Part shown: positions 12,459 through 24,208 of the stretch, in pieces
Layout of the letters: each line of letters opens with the position of its first letter
Numbering within the stretch: position 1 is the first letter of the stretch
NCBI GenBank assembly: GCA_029959085.1
Contig: JARWIR010000002.1
Location: 78,520,224-78,584,223 of the forward strand
Length of the DNA stretch: 64,000 nucleotides
Origin: Nemophila menziesii
Taxonomy: Eukaryota; Streptophyta; Magnoliopsida; Boraginales; Hydrophyllaceae
Direction: 5' to 3'
Program-made: the position numbers and the translations under genes
The notes under the pieces: generated by a model
Told to the model about the DNA's origin: nothing
Seen by the model: only the letters and a program-made list of their open reading frames with translations
The model's database searches: none

Positions 12459-13869
12459 TAAATAAAAAGCGCATAGGAAGTTGTTAGACGCGTACAAAAC
12501 TCTTTCGACTCTCATTTTTTGGATAATTCTTTAACGTTGAATATATTTGTGAAATGAAGTTGATTTAAAGTAGTTGAATATAGTGATACTATTTAATTTT
12601 TTCACGTGAATTTAGATTCTTATTAATTTAATTTTGATTCAAATTTTGTAAATGTTTACTAAATAGTGGTTAAGGTTGTGCGAATGTTTAATTTTGAAAA
12701 TTAAGGTTAAACTTTCAAAAAGAATGTGTGTCGTAAAAGGGGATATTATATCAGATTAAGATATGTTGATTAAACTCTTATGGATTGTGTTGTTTTGTTG
12801 TATTTCACAATGATTTAATTTAATATGGATTGACGAGTTACACAGGTACTTTTGATTTTATCCGACTTGTTTCGGGAGTGCTTGTTCGCTAAAAGGCAAG
12901 GGAAAGTTTAAGGTTTGGGTTGGTAGATAAGGAAGAAGAGTATGATATCAAGGCTAAAGAGTTCAAGAACATTCTGCGAAGAAAGAAGTTGGCATAATAG
13001 TGTACGAAGAAGAAATTTCTCGTGAGGAAACTGATTTGGAGTCCGAGGGTAGTGATTAGCCCATGTGATCTAATGATGATGAGGAAAAAGAAGAAGAAAA
13101 AGGAGAATCCAACGACAAAGAAGAAGAAATGGTAGCTGAATTTGTTGGAATTATTAAATAAAAAAGAATTTATTCTATTAAATTCTTTCATGCATTTGTG
13201 AAATATAGAAAAGACTATGTGTATACTTATAATCCCACTTTAGAATTTGAGAAAAAAGTCATTGGAAATGATTTAATATAATAAATTTCCTCTACTTGAT
13301 AACGATATAATGACTCTTGATTGCAAATAAATGGTATTTATTTCAGACCGAAGTTACCAAGGCTTGGTCAACAAAACAGTTGGCCTTTATGACCATTGAA
13401 GAGCATTTATCACAAGCCATTTATGAGCATTTAAGTGACAGTTGTTTGTCTTTCCATTCTTCTATAAATATTGAGTTTGTCCCTTGTATTCTTGAGAGAA
13501 GAGGAAAAACTATATTTGAGATAATCAAAAAACTATTATAGAGAGAATCAAAAAACAATTCTTTAAAACAAAATTTGTATACTATGTGGCAGTTTTTTTT
13601 TCTTGAATTTACATGTAAGTTTCATTATTTACAAATCATTGCAATAGTTTAGTGTTACGTTTAATTGAGAACTATTTGGTTTACTATTTTTTGGAATTCT
13701 ATTTCTCTATTTTTTTAAACCAGTGATTGTTATTCAAACAATTTAAAAAGATATTTTTAAAAAAAAAATGGGGTTTCCTATCTAGGAAGTTGCTTCATCA
13801 TTGAACGGAAAGTTCTTTTTTCGACATGACTATTATAGATATGATACTCCTAAACGTGCATCAAAACGC

Positions 13870-14674
13870 AAAACTACTCCACCTTTAACATATCGTTGCT
13901 AAATAGATCTAGAGTTTTCTGAAGAAGAGATCGATGACCTTTCTCCTATAGTCTTTGTGGTTCCAAGCTCGACAAATACAAATTCTTGATTTTTGTAACA
14001 ATTTTGTGCTAAAGGGGTTGGGTATCCTTTATTAATAGGTTTATATAAAAGGTCATCGACGGATCATCTTGATTTCATATTTATTTATGTTAATTTTTGT
14101 TCTATTTAGTTGAATTTGAATGAATTACCTTTTCAGATTTGATTATATGCAATGTTATGTATCATTTGATTGCTTAAATAATTTTTAAGGTTGTTTACTT
14201 TTAAATTAATAAGAAATTATAGAGAAAAAAATCTTAAATTTGGTAGTTTATGGATGGAATTATGCAATGTTATTGAAAAGTTTAAATATCCATCCATAAA
14301 CCACCAAATTTAATCCATAATTTCGTATTAATTTTAAAACTAAAAAACCTTTAAAATTATTTAAGAAATCAAAAGATACATAACATTGCATATAATTAAA
14401 CCTGAAAAGGTAATTTATTCAAATTCAACTAATAAATAGAACAACAATTAACATAAATAAATATGCAATCAATATGATCCATCGATTACCTTTTATGTAA
14501 ACCTATCAATAAGGGATGCCCAACCCCTTTAACGCAAAATTGTTAAAATAATCAAGAATTTGTATTTGTTGAGCTTGGAACCACAAGGACGATAGGAGAA
14601 AGGTCAATGATCTCTTATTCAGAAAACTTTCAATCTATTTCGCAACCATATGTCAAAGGTGGCATAGTAGTTTT
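13870..14674. repeat. Long inverted repeat (hairpin), unit 3
   Basis: Same structure as in unit 1, with arms 13870-14257 and 14290-14674. It carries a private stop-creating change in the left arm at about 13899. Confidence 0.9.
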
Positions 14675-15370
14675 TTCCAATATGATGAGGTTTTACACTT
14701 TCTTGTCTAGTTTCAATGTTTTGCAATTTCTCGAGCTTTTATGCGTAATTTTTGTGTTATTTGTGTAGCTATTAGGTACTTGAAAACTAGAACACCTTGG
14801 GATGATGACAAGAAGTGAATAATCCAAGCTAACCCCTTAGTCATGGCAAAAAAAATTAAACATATTTAAAAAGTGAAAGTTTGTGCCAGATTCTGAAAAT
14901 GGATTTTTTGAGGTGCTACACGAGATGTAGAAGGATTATGGAAGATCCATTTCAAATCTAGATATGATTTAAAGTCAATTACGCGTATCATTTGATGGTT
15001 CCCAATTAAGAGCGGAAACAAAAAAGTTATGTTAATTGCTGATGTCGTGGTTTGAACCAGAAATATCTTTAGTAAAACAGTTTTGGGGTGGGCTTTGTCG
15101 CTTAAAGAAAGAGAGAGGAAGAGAAGAAGGAGTTGGGAAGCTGTTCATACCATTTTAACCCTTCCCTTATCAGTTTTCAACAAGTAGTATATTATTCTTA
15201 TTATGTTTTGTCTTATGAACATGAATATAGAATTATTAATTACTAGTTTTTGATTTCCTTCGTATGAACTAATTATATTTTGATTGACAATAGCATTATG
15301 GTTTAAACCTTAGACTTGTTTTATACTTTTTTTGCATTTGGGAGTTGCCTTTACGTGAATAGTTTGTGAT

Positions 15371-16416
15371 TGCTTTGTATTTTGTGTTTGACCTAGGATT
15401 GTAGTCCTTACCATGCGCAAGTATAGGGATGCCCCTTTAGTAATTTGGACAGTCACCCTGGCAGGGGGAAGGGGGTAGGGGGTTCAATTATACAATACGA
15501 CACATAATCGTTTAGTGTGCGGTAGTGATCTTGACGGACTTGCCAAACTAGATAGTCAATAGGGTTACATACAACCACTGATCATTGTGCAGGGTCCCCT
15601 TACCCAAGTCCTCTGTTGGGTTGAGGTTGCTTCCTATGCTACCTTGACGAGATTTAAAAGGAATTTGGAATCCCGGCTATTATTTTTTATCAAACAATTC
15701 TCCCTTAGACAACAAATGTAGAAACAAGGCTAGTGGGGCTTACTTACGAGTTCTCGAGCTAAACTCTCATAAATTTCTCTTCCGTGTTTCATCTTTTTAT
15801 CTTTAATTTTAGTCTTAGTTTATTAATTTTTAACTGTTTAAGAATCTTAAAAACCATACAAATATTTTAGTGTCTTTGCGTATTGTTTTACCAACTCTTT
15901 CTAGCAGGGGCCGGTCCTGACATATTTGGGGCCCAAGGTGAATTTTGTAATAGGGCCCCTATATATTTATATTGAAAATAATTATAAAAAAATCGAAAAC
16001 TTTTTTTATAAAAAAATTATTAAGAGATAAGAATAGAACCTTGAATCTCTCATAAGAAAATATATCACTTTACCAATAAGCTAACTTATGATTCAGGCTA
16101 TTTTACTGAGTTCAATTATATAACTATATATATGTATAAATATTTAATTTTTCTGAAACAGGGTCCTTGAAAATACCTAATTTTTGGGGGCCCAAGGCGG
16201 TTGCCTCCTGGGCCTATGCCCAAGACCGACCCTGCTTTCTAGTACACTTATTAAGAACACTATTGGCAAACTTACTTTATAGTCCCTGAGATCGATGTCT
16301 GTTTTACTTACTTACTACTTGCTAACAATCTGTTCACTTCTGGAGAGTTCATCGTAGTTCTTCTGAGGTGTGTATGCTTTATTTATCATTTATTTATCAC
16401 ACCTTGGGCCCTACCA
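15371..16416 (-). mobile_element. Diverged LTR fragment, unit 3
   Basis: Unit 3 copy of the LTR fragment described at 3400-4445, with the same landmarks and the same nested hAT insertion. Confidence 0.75.
15905..16234. mobile_element. Non-autonomous hAT element, unit 3
   Basis: Same element and same CTTTCTAG duplication (right copy at 16235-16242) as in units 1 and 2. Confidence 0.92.
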
Positions 16417-16717
16417 AGTTTTTCCCTTTTACCTTCCAACTATCGGTATTTCTTTATAAAAAATGCAATAAGGATCATTGTATTATGAATTATACACAAC
16501 ATCAAATACTAACACTTTAATAAGTAAGTTTGATAATCATTACAAATTAATAGAAAGCATACATTGTTTACGATTGTTATAGCTACATAGAAAAACTACA
16601 AGTTTTACGATTGTTCCCATATTAATAACATTTATCACATTTGTTATGACCACGAATTTCTCTATCATACATCTCGTTGTGTGATGATATTATCCTCCAA
16701 CTTCTTGTAATTATTCT

Positions 16718-18956
16718 TTATTTGCACGCCACAACTTGTAAATCGTTGTATTCTGGGTAATCTAGCTTATCCATAAGTGGCCTAAACTTTCCAGCGTACG
16801 ACGATATGTAAATTGTGGAGTGAAATACAGAGAAACATAAGGTGTATGCGCTTGTCCGAGCGATTAACAAATACAAATTAAATAGGTACAATGAAGATGA
16901 AACATTTCTCATTGTCCAAATGAATGTGATCTTAGTACCATGTGAAATACTAGCTTGTATATATTTAACGTGCAATAAACCATCCTCTGAATCGTAAAGT
17001 TCACTAGTGAACTTTTTAGCTTTTTCTTCACATTTGTGAAGCTCGGTCGTCAATTCTGGTGGCCTGAGACTGTTATGAACCAATACTTTTGCTCCTTTCT
17101 CTCTCTCCACGATACAAAAGAGGAGACTATTCTACTAAATATTAACATTACAATGTATGTTACAGGCAACCCTCTCACCTCTTTCAACCCGTAATTGAAT
17201 ACCTCTCATAAATTAGTAGTCATGTTACCATACTGATATCCTCTATCTTATACAAGGCCCAAGGTTCCAAGGCACGACTCTGGTCCAATCATTATATTTA
17301 ACATCACTTAAAGCATAAAATATTGCGTCATAAAATCAAAGTCACCCTTAATAGCCTTGTATGTGATGGTTTTCAGATTTTTCTTTGCAATCACATTTTT
17401 TAACTTGTTATTTAGATTACTCGCCAAGTGACGCACACAAAATCATTGGACTCCAATAGGCTCTGGATATACTAAAGCAATTTCTTCCAAAATACGTTTA
17501 AGTCGGTCAGAGAGTACACATATTTTATGTTGCATAGCAACATATTCTTTTAGGCATCGAAGAAAAAAGCTCCACGTATGTTTTGATTCACAATCGGCCA
17601 AGGCATAGCATAACAGAAATAATTAATTATTCGAATCATACGCAACCAAAATTAGTAACTTCCTATCATATTTATCATATAAATGGGTCTCATCAATACT
17701 AACAACGTAAATCATATGTTTGAACCTTTTTAAACAAGCCCTAAAGGCACAAAAAATTATATTTTATTTTCCACAACTGACTTGTATTCAAAACTGAACA
17801 ATGGTTCCTGGGTTTGTGTAACACAAAGCACCAAAAAAACTCGACAAAGAGGTAAAGGCAGGCTCATATGTTCCATATAATTGTTCAAGTACTTTTTTGC
17901 TTAGTACGCCATGCCTTTCCCATATGAAATATAGTGGCCAGTATCTAAACGTGTCTGAGATTGAATCAACGCTATTTCGGTGTCTATATCAGTGAACACC
18001 GTATGGAATACATGTCTCGACACATATTTTAAAGTGAGTTGACGATGCTTTTTTTAAAGAATTTCGGCTAAACAAGTATGTATGCCTAATTTTCTAATCT
18101 TCCATTTTTTCTTGCTTGACAAAAATGTCCCACGAAGATGCCACGAACACCCATCTTTGAAATGTCGACATTTACGTGTCACCAATGTACTGATGGATTG
18201 ATTGCTCTTATATTTTTTCCCCTTCTTAATATTCCACCTATCCACCTCCATCAAAAGTTATTCTTTCAATGCATACAACCCACCTAAAATAAACTTGCCT
18301 CTTCTCTCGAATGAATTATGTTGACTTGTTAACTAATCAGTAGATATTTCCTTATGAACAATACTAATATCTTCAACATGTGGAATACCGAAATTTGGAT
18401 TAAAATTATCATCGTCGATATGTACTTCTCCGTTCTCACTAGAAACATTAAAATTTACGCCTTCTTCTTCGGATGCCATAGAGTCACTATCAGAATCACT
18501 ATCACTAACACTATCACTATCATGAACCATATTATACATTATCAAATGAGTTCTAGATGGAAAAGTTGACTCAGTCGCAATTTGTTTACACTTTTCGTGT
18601 CGAGAATCAACCGTAACTTTTTGTTTCCCTTTAGCGAACCTCAATAAAATAATAATAGTCGTTCTTTACACAACTAATCATTTATTTGAGTTTCTCATCT
18701 TTCATATCTAAATATGAAACCGTGGAGAGTTCGAGAAAATCGGACAACAGCAAAGTAAATCAAACTCAACCTCTATTTCGATCCAATTGCAATTTGAATA
18801 TTTTTGTTTAAGTTCACGCAGTGTTGTATTTTCTTTGATCTTAAAAATACCACTTTCTTCGCTGATATAATCTACCGCACCATTCCTACCATTTGAAATT
18901 CTACCACCATAAAAATATAACCATGTGTAATCCATATTACAATAACCTAAAATCAA
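16718..18956 (-). pseudogene. MULE transposase, most complete copy, spans the array edge
   Basis: This copy keeps the N-terminal part missing from the other units. 18956-18708 encodes a PB1-like opening (YFYGGRISNGRNG, then TTLRELKQK). 18644-18333 encodes a basic then Ser/Asp-rich, acidic linker (a run of about five SD pairs). The MuDR DNA-binding domain follows at 18254-18054, then a decayed DDE region to about 17150 and the SWIM-like tail at 17110-16718. The pieces lie in different frames with several stops, including one in the DNA-binding domain that shortens the ORF. I could not identify terminal inverted repeats for this MULE. It is likely the source relic from which the tandem unit took its partial transposase. 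Confidence 0.82.
17957..18444. repeat. Tandem array, partial copy 4 and right array boundary
   Basis: The repeat identity continues for 488 bp and stops just after the bases CACTAGAA. Copies 1-3 go on with TAAATAAAAAGCGC at this point (after 488, 6471 and 12458). Copy 4 instead continues into MULE transposase N-terminal sequence. This is therefore the true right edge of the amplification, and the junction repeated inside the array is a rearrangement breakpoint. Confidence 0.93.
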
Positions 18957-19476
18957 ACAATAACATTAATAAAGTAGCATAATTTAAAAGGAATGATTAT
19001 GCCAAACCATTTAAACATAAATAACATAAGACAAATATGTATTGGTTATACAAACATGTATTAGTTTTTTTATGTAGATTTGTAGGATAGTTGGAGAAAA
19101 TGAGTCAAAATTGGGTATAAGAAGTATCAGGTTTTTTAAATCTGGAACTTTCTATATATATATATAAGCGGGAAGCCGCTTTCAATCTGAATTTTTTTTC
19201 TAACGAGCACGCTTTTAGAGGAGCGCATTTCTGATTTTACGGATTTAATTAATTAATTTATAGGCGTTCTTTTTGCAATTATTTACCAAAAATGTTTTTC
19301 TTAATTTTTTTTTAAAACGATAAAAAAAACTCTTTAAGTACACATCATAATGCTTATGTGATTCATGTTTGTGGTGATACACAATATTACTCTCTTAATA
19401 ATGGGAAGCATTTTTATTGTGATGGAGAATAATAAACTGTTGGTAATCTTCCCAGCATAAAACATAAAACACTAAC
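18957..19476. other. Intergenic, no gene seen
   Basis: AT-rich sequence right of the MULE relic. It holds a short TA dinucleotide run (about 19151-19166) followed by a small inverted motif, AGCGGGAAGCCGCTT (19166-19180). Nothing coding was recognised. The right terminus of the MULE is expected here, but I could not define it. Confidence 0.5.
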
Positions 19477-19484
19477 CTTGGGTC

Positions 19485-20060
19485 TAGGGCTGTAAATAAA
19501 TCAAGCCGCTCGCGAGTAGCTTGAACTCGGCTCAGAGAAAAGTTCGTTCGAGATCGGCTCGAATATAAACAAGCTCAAGCTCAAGCTCCATTTAAACTCA
19601 ATAAGTAAACGAGTCTGCTTGATCTAGACTCGTGAGCTCGTTTAAATTTATGAATTATATATTATCTACTTATAAATATATTATTAAACCTTCAATAATA
19701 AATTGGATATTTTTAATTTAAACATTTATTTTTCATTAATGTCATGTTTCATACCACACACTTCATAAAATACCAAATGTTCATTAAAAGTCTCATTTCA
19801 ACCATAAAAACAAATTGTTCATGAGCAACTCGTACTCGACTCTAGAAAAGATTGTTCAATAAGTTAAACAAACAAGTTCTAATATTTCTGATTTGGATCA
19901 TTGTAAACTCGGGCTCGACTGTTTAAATTTGAGCCCGGCTCGGCCCAACTCATTTAAATTTGAGTCCGAGTCGTTTAAATTTGAGCTTTCGACTCAAGAA
20001 ATTAAACAAACAAGTTTGTACATCTAGTATTCGGTTCAGGTTGGCTCGTTTACAGCCGTA
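19485..20060. mobile_element. hAT-type MITE (576 bp)
   Basis: Left end TAGGGCTGTAAA and right end TTTACAGCCGTA are inverted repeats. They are flanked by an 8-bp target duplication with one mismatch, CTTGGGTC (19477-19484) and CTCGGGTC (20061-20068). The interior is rich in CTCGA, GAGCTC and GGCTCG motifs repeated in both orientations near the ends, as in subterminal transposase-binding repeats. There is no coding sequence. Confidence 0.85.
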
Positions 20061-20068
20061 CTCGGGTC

Positions 20069-20627
20069 CAACATAAGCTATACTTCTTATAAGACATCCT
20101 CATAAACCATGATGATGCCATAGTGATATATATGTGTTGCTGGGAAATTCTATTGCACACCTAGTTCTGATAGACACTTGGTGTTAGATGGATCTATTAT
20201 TTTCTCATACATTCTAGCAACTTAAGATACCATTTGCGGGGATACAATCTGAAGCTTCAGTTTCCAGTCATGTTATAGGCGTGGTTTGGGCTGGAACTAT
20301 GAATATTTGACTTTGAAATTTTGGTGGAAATTAATATCATTTTTATGATTACATTTAGCTTCTGTACATTAAATCGTATTATTACCCAATATATTGACAA
20401 GGTAGTTTTTTTGTCATAAAAGGTTTAAACAATTTTCACCTTCAAATGTTTTTTATCAGCGGAAGTGAATATGGCTACTTAAATCACAAACCTAACACAA
20501 AGTACAGCTACTGAGCTACATCTGTCATGAAATGACGCATAGACGAGGTATCAAACTATCATTGATTATCTGAAATAATCTTGTTTTGTATGTATGTTGT
20601 ATCTTCTGGTGTACTCTAAGAATGTGC
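20069..20627. other. Intergenic, no gene seen
   Basis: Unique AT-rich DNA between two MITEs. No open frame with recognisable protein features and no repeat structure was noted. Confidence 0.5.
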
Positions 20628-20630
20628 ATG

Positions 20631-20909
20631 CACTACAAGAAATAGTAGCATTAGCGGGGAAGCTATTGCGGCAACAACTAAAATGGCCTCTAATGATATT
20701 TTTAAAAACCAAAATGGCCTCTAATTATATTTTTAGCGGCAATACTTGCCGCTAAAGATAAAGTTAATAGAGGCAAAAACAAATAATTTGCTACTAAAGG
20801 TATCTTTAGCGAGGAACTTATAGATGCAACAAATAACGAACTATTAGCGGCAAAATAAAGATTTTTAGTGTTAAATTTTTTGCCGCTAAAGATACTATTT
20901 CTTGTAGTG
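20631..20909. mobile_element. CACTA (Spm/En-type) MITE, 279 bp
   Basis: The ends CACTACAAGAAATAGTA and TATTTCTTGTAGTG are perfect inverted repeats over about 14 bp with the diagnostic CACTA terminus. It is flanked by a 3-bp target duplication ATG (20628-20630 and 20910-20912). The interior has several copies of TAGCGGCAA or its complement in both orientations, typical of CACTA subterminal repeats. No transposase is encoded. Confidence 0.95.
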
Positions 20910-20912
20910 ATG

Positions 20913-21991
20913 TACACGAATCACGAGAGATAAATTAACAACTCTTCGAGAATTGCCTTTTTTTTTTAGTATGATAAGAGATGTGATATGTGAGAGCATA
21001 AAGAACGATAAACTTAATATTTCCTATGTTTTAAATGAACAAAGTAAGCTTTCAGATTGTTAGAGCTCTGTGAACTAAGCTAATTATGCCAACAAGACAT
21101 TTGTGCAATTTTTTCATGCTAATCATAAATCTTTTCATTACATAAGCAAATTAATTGTTTGAGGGATTATTTTTTCTTTGTTCAATTCGTTAATTTTTTT
21201 TTAATCTAACGGATTTCAAAATCGATGCTATGTTTTAGATGTTACTTTCCGATGTTACATGGCTCCGTCGCATTATCTTCAACAACATTGCTTCTTCAAT
21301 TTCTGTTTTAGCAATATACACTATCATTAGTGAAGGGGGCTTTGTAATTAGCTCTCTTCCCAATCGTGTTTTTATAATTATAAATCAGAATTTTTGAAGT
21401 TTGATGTCATGAGAATAACTCTTTAGAATCAGAACACAGATGAATGTGTGACTCAATGATTTTTTTTGTTTTTTTCAGATTCAGATGGCTTGCATCAATA
21501 TTTGCAGGAATATATGTAGAGGTTATTTGCTGAATATTTTTTTTTATGAATTGTTGGTGTATATGTGTACTTGATCACAGTAAGGTAGGCTAGTTAGAAG
21601 TTTTTTTAGAAGTATTCTGAAGGCTCCATGGTGTATTCTGCAGTTTGTATAAGTTGAGTGGTAGGGACTCAAGGTGCAATTTTTAAATTCTGCAATTGTA
21701 ATGGAGAGTTATCAAAATGGGACCCAACATATGAAATATAAAATACCAATTTTACCTTTCAATAAACTCAGTCACATCATGCTATGCACATACTTCAATA
21801 TTTAACGATGTAAAAAATATGAGTAAATTGGATTTCAAACGTTAAAGTTGTCAACAATTTTAAATTCATATACAATATTGATAAGTAGTAACACATCATT
21901 ACAATAGAAAAAAGGCTGGATAGAGAAGCAAAAACAATATGAGGATAGAGAAAATATAAAATAGAAACCGTAGATATAAAACTACAAACCA
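20913..21991. other. Intergenic, 3' side of the DC1 gene
   Basis: AT-rich, with many T runs. It should contain the 3' UTR and polyadenylation region of the minus-strand DC1 gene ending at 21992. No other gene was recognised. Confidence 0.5.
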
Positions 21992-23765
21992 CTATTTCCA
22001 GAGCTTGTTCTTGATACAGTTGCGACAGATTGCAAGGTCACATGATTGGGTACATTCAAAGAGTGGCTCATCAATTAGCTTGGTGCTACAACACTTACAT
22101 TTGGTCTTATACCTAATCTTGCTCCTCCGAACATATTCTAAAGTGTGCAAATGTTTTTCATGAAGAAGAATTCCACAAAATTTGATATTCGAATAAATAT
22201 CATACTGAGGCATACAATCTGCATGAAAAAAGTTATCACAAGATTCCCAACAATGGTAAAACCATTCCGGAGTTTGCGTATCAACTTCACATATCTCACA
22301 ATAGTATCCTTCCGAAGTTCCACATCAGCACGAACTATTAAAGAAAGGGGGTGATCATCCCATGAATGTCTGATGGACTGAGACCACAAAACGCTATCGG
22401 AACATATTGTATAACTGCAAGAGGGACATCTATATAAATATCCAGAACTATGGTATTTGTTACATGCTCGGCACAGAAATTTGGAATTTGTATGGTGTTG
22501 AACAAGCGCTTGATGCTTATGAGCCTTGTGTAATATAGTGGGCGGCAATAAAGCACATTTGACATCAAGTATAAAGTTGCAAGACTTGCATGTATACACA
22601 AAACCATTTGTCAGGCACTTGCATCCGGTACACTTGACAAGGTCGTAAAAGTTTTTAACTATTGCGACAACAAGAGGATGTTGAGGGTGAGATGGGTGTT
22701 GAAGATAAATCGGTAATCTTGAGCAAACTTCATGAAGAGAGAAATTGGAGAAAGGATGGATCGAATTTAAAGAATAAAATGTAGAATCCAGGAATATAGG
22801 TGTTATACATGCATTACAAATTAGCTTCTCGTTTCCTGCTTTTTGTGGTGTTAAATATGTAAGAGTATTTATAATTGCTGCAATTGAAGAAAAAGAGTGA
22901 GTTTCCCCGAGATTTGTAGCTTTAACAACTAGGAAATCTAGGGGAGTGGTGAGAGGGAAGTGTAAAAGATTTGCTTCACCACCTAATTGTACTTCATCTC
23001 TGGAAATTAAAGACTTATATATCAAATTTATGATAATGAAAAAGCTAGGAAATTTTATAAGAAAAAGAATAAAACAATACCTGGGTGTTATTTGTGTGGC
23101 ACAATTGACATGGGCAACAAACTTGCATTTGGTACAAAAATACTTCCAACGAAATGGCTGCATAATCTTATCACATATTCCACAATTAAAACTACTACGA
23201 CATTCTAAAAAAGAGGATGAGGAGGATGTTCAGGGTGATTGACATATCTTGGTAAGTTAGCGCACTTTTTATGAATAACATACGGGCATTTTACACATAT
23301 GTAACAATTGTCTGTTTCTTTTTCTATCTGTAAGCAAGCATCACACCGGATACTTATCTTTCTCAGAAGGAGACTTAAGGGGTGCTCATGACTTGGGTGT
23401 ATAAGTATAGTATCAGTATCAGAAGATTTTTTGGAAGCACAATGTATATGTATGTAGAAATCACAGGTTTCACAACTATACGCAAGTCCACTATCATATT
23501 CGCAGCAGATTATACAAACTCCCACTATTGGTTCCTCATTAGTATCTATATTATAGAGGAATAAAGAACTAATATGGTGGGAGTGCATAGGGTGTTTTAT
23601 CTTAGGAGGAAATTGATGTGCACAAGCTTCATGCAAATGAATTTTACATTTTGCACAACTAATGGATGAACCTGATATTATTGGCTTCCTGCACTCAATA
23701 CATGAAACTTGTTTATTCTCCTCTTCACTGAAAACAAGTGGATGTATATGCTGGAGATTGATCAT
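21992..23765 (-). pseudogene. DC1-domain (cysteine/histidine-rich C1) protein gene with two frameshifts
   Basis: Plant DC1 proteins bind zinc through repeated Cys/His modules and are usually linked to stress or hormone responses. Chosen start is the Met at 23765 (MINLQHIHPLVFSEEENK), which matches the usual HPL opening. Exon 1 is 23765-23081 and exon 2 is 22999-21992, joined by a GTATTG...TTTCCAG intron that restores TPRDEVQLGG. At least five modules show patterns such as CIECRKPI...C..CK.HLHEAC, CIICCEY...C..CDFYIHIHC, CDACLQ...CVKCPYVIHKKC, CRACNKY...CPSCSYTIC and CEICEV...C..FFHADC. The frame is lost at about 23209-23216 (a run of six T where seven would keep frame) and again at about 22306-22310. 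The product would be about 565 aa if both were absent. It is either a young pseudogene or has homopolymer errors in the assembly. Confidence 0.82.
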
Positions 23766-24199
23766 TTGTTCAATATATTTAATGGCTGGTTTTGGAAAGT
23801 AGGTGGTTGTTGATAAAAGAAAATAACTTCTATTAATAAAATAATACATATATATAACAAGGAATGGCTCGATTCTCACTCGGTATCCATACTTTGCTTG
23901 GAGCTATTGATTAAGAATCTCATACATCAATATCTTACTTACTTGCACTTACTAGGAATCTCATCTTTTGTAAATATAGACCAATTCTTTTTTTCTTTTT
24001 TTTGGTTCCAAATTACATATAGACCAATTCAAGAAAAGAATAAACTATTCTTTCATAGCCTTCACTTTCTAATGTGATTTGGTGGTGAATTGCACCAGAC
24101 CTAGTGTGGAGAATATAGTAATGGGCTATTAACACTAATCCTTAAAGGGCTGACTTTTTTTATTGTTACTAAATGATAATATTGAATTGATATTTATCA
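23766..24199. other. Upstream region of the DC1 gene
   Basis: AT-rich sequence that should hold the 5' UTR and promoter of the DC1 gene. An in-frame extension upstream of the chosen Met exists up to 23879 but is hydrophobic and unlike DC1 N-termini. No other feature was seen. Confidence 0.4.
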
Positions 24200-24208
24200 T
24201 ATAGAAAA

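Larger units (their letters stand above)
11971..17956. repeat. Tandem array unit, copy 3
   Basis: Third full copy, 5,986 bp. It keeps all unit parts, with private changes that include a stop codon at about 13899 in the short ORF running into the hairpin. Near the MULE junction (12387-12458) it carries the variants of copy 4 rather than those of copies 1 and 2, so it looks like the older copy next to the array edge. Confidence 0.97.

Noticed and set aside
1..18444. Whole 5.98-kb unit as a single large transposon or virus-like element
   Set aside because: No inverted or direct terminal repeats and no target duplications at the unit borders. The boundary falls inside a MULE gene, so a segmental tandem duplication explains it better.
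22145..23564. Plus-strand frames overlapping the DC1 gene
   Set aside because: They lie antisense to well-conserved DC1 zinc modules and have no features of their own.
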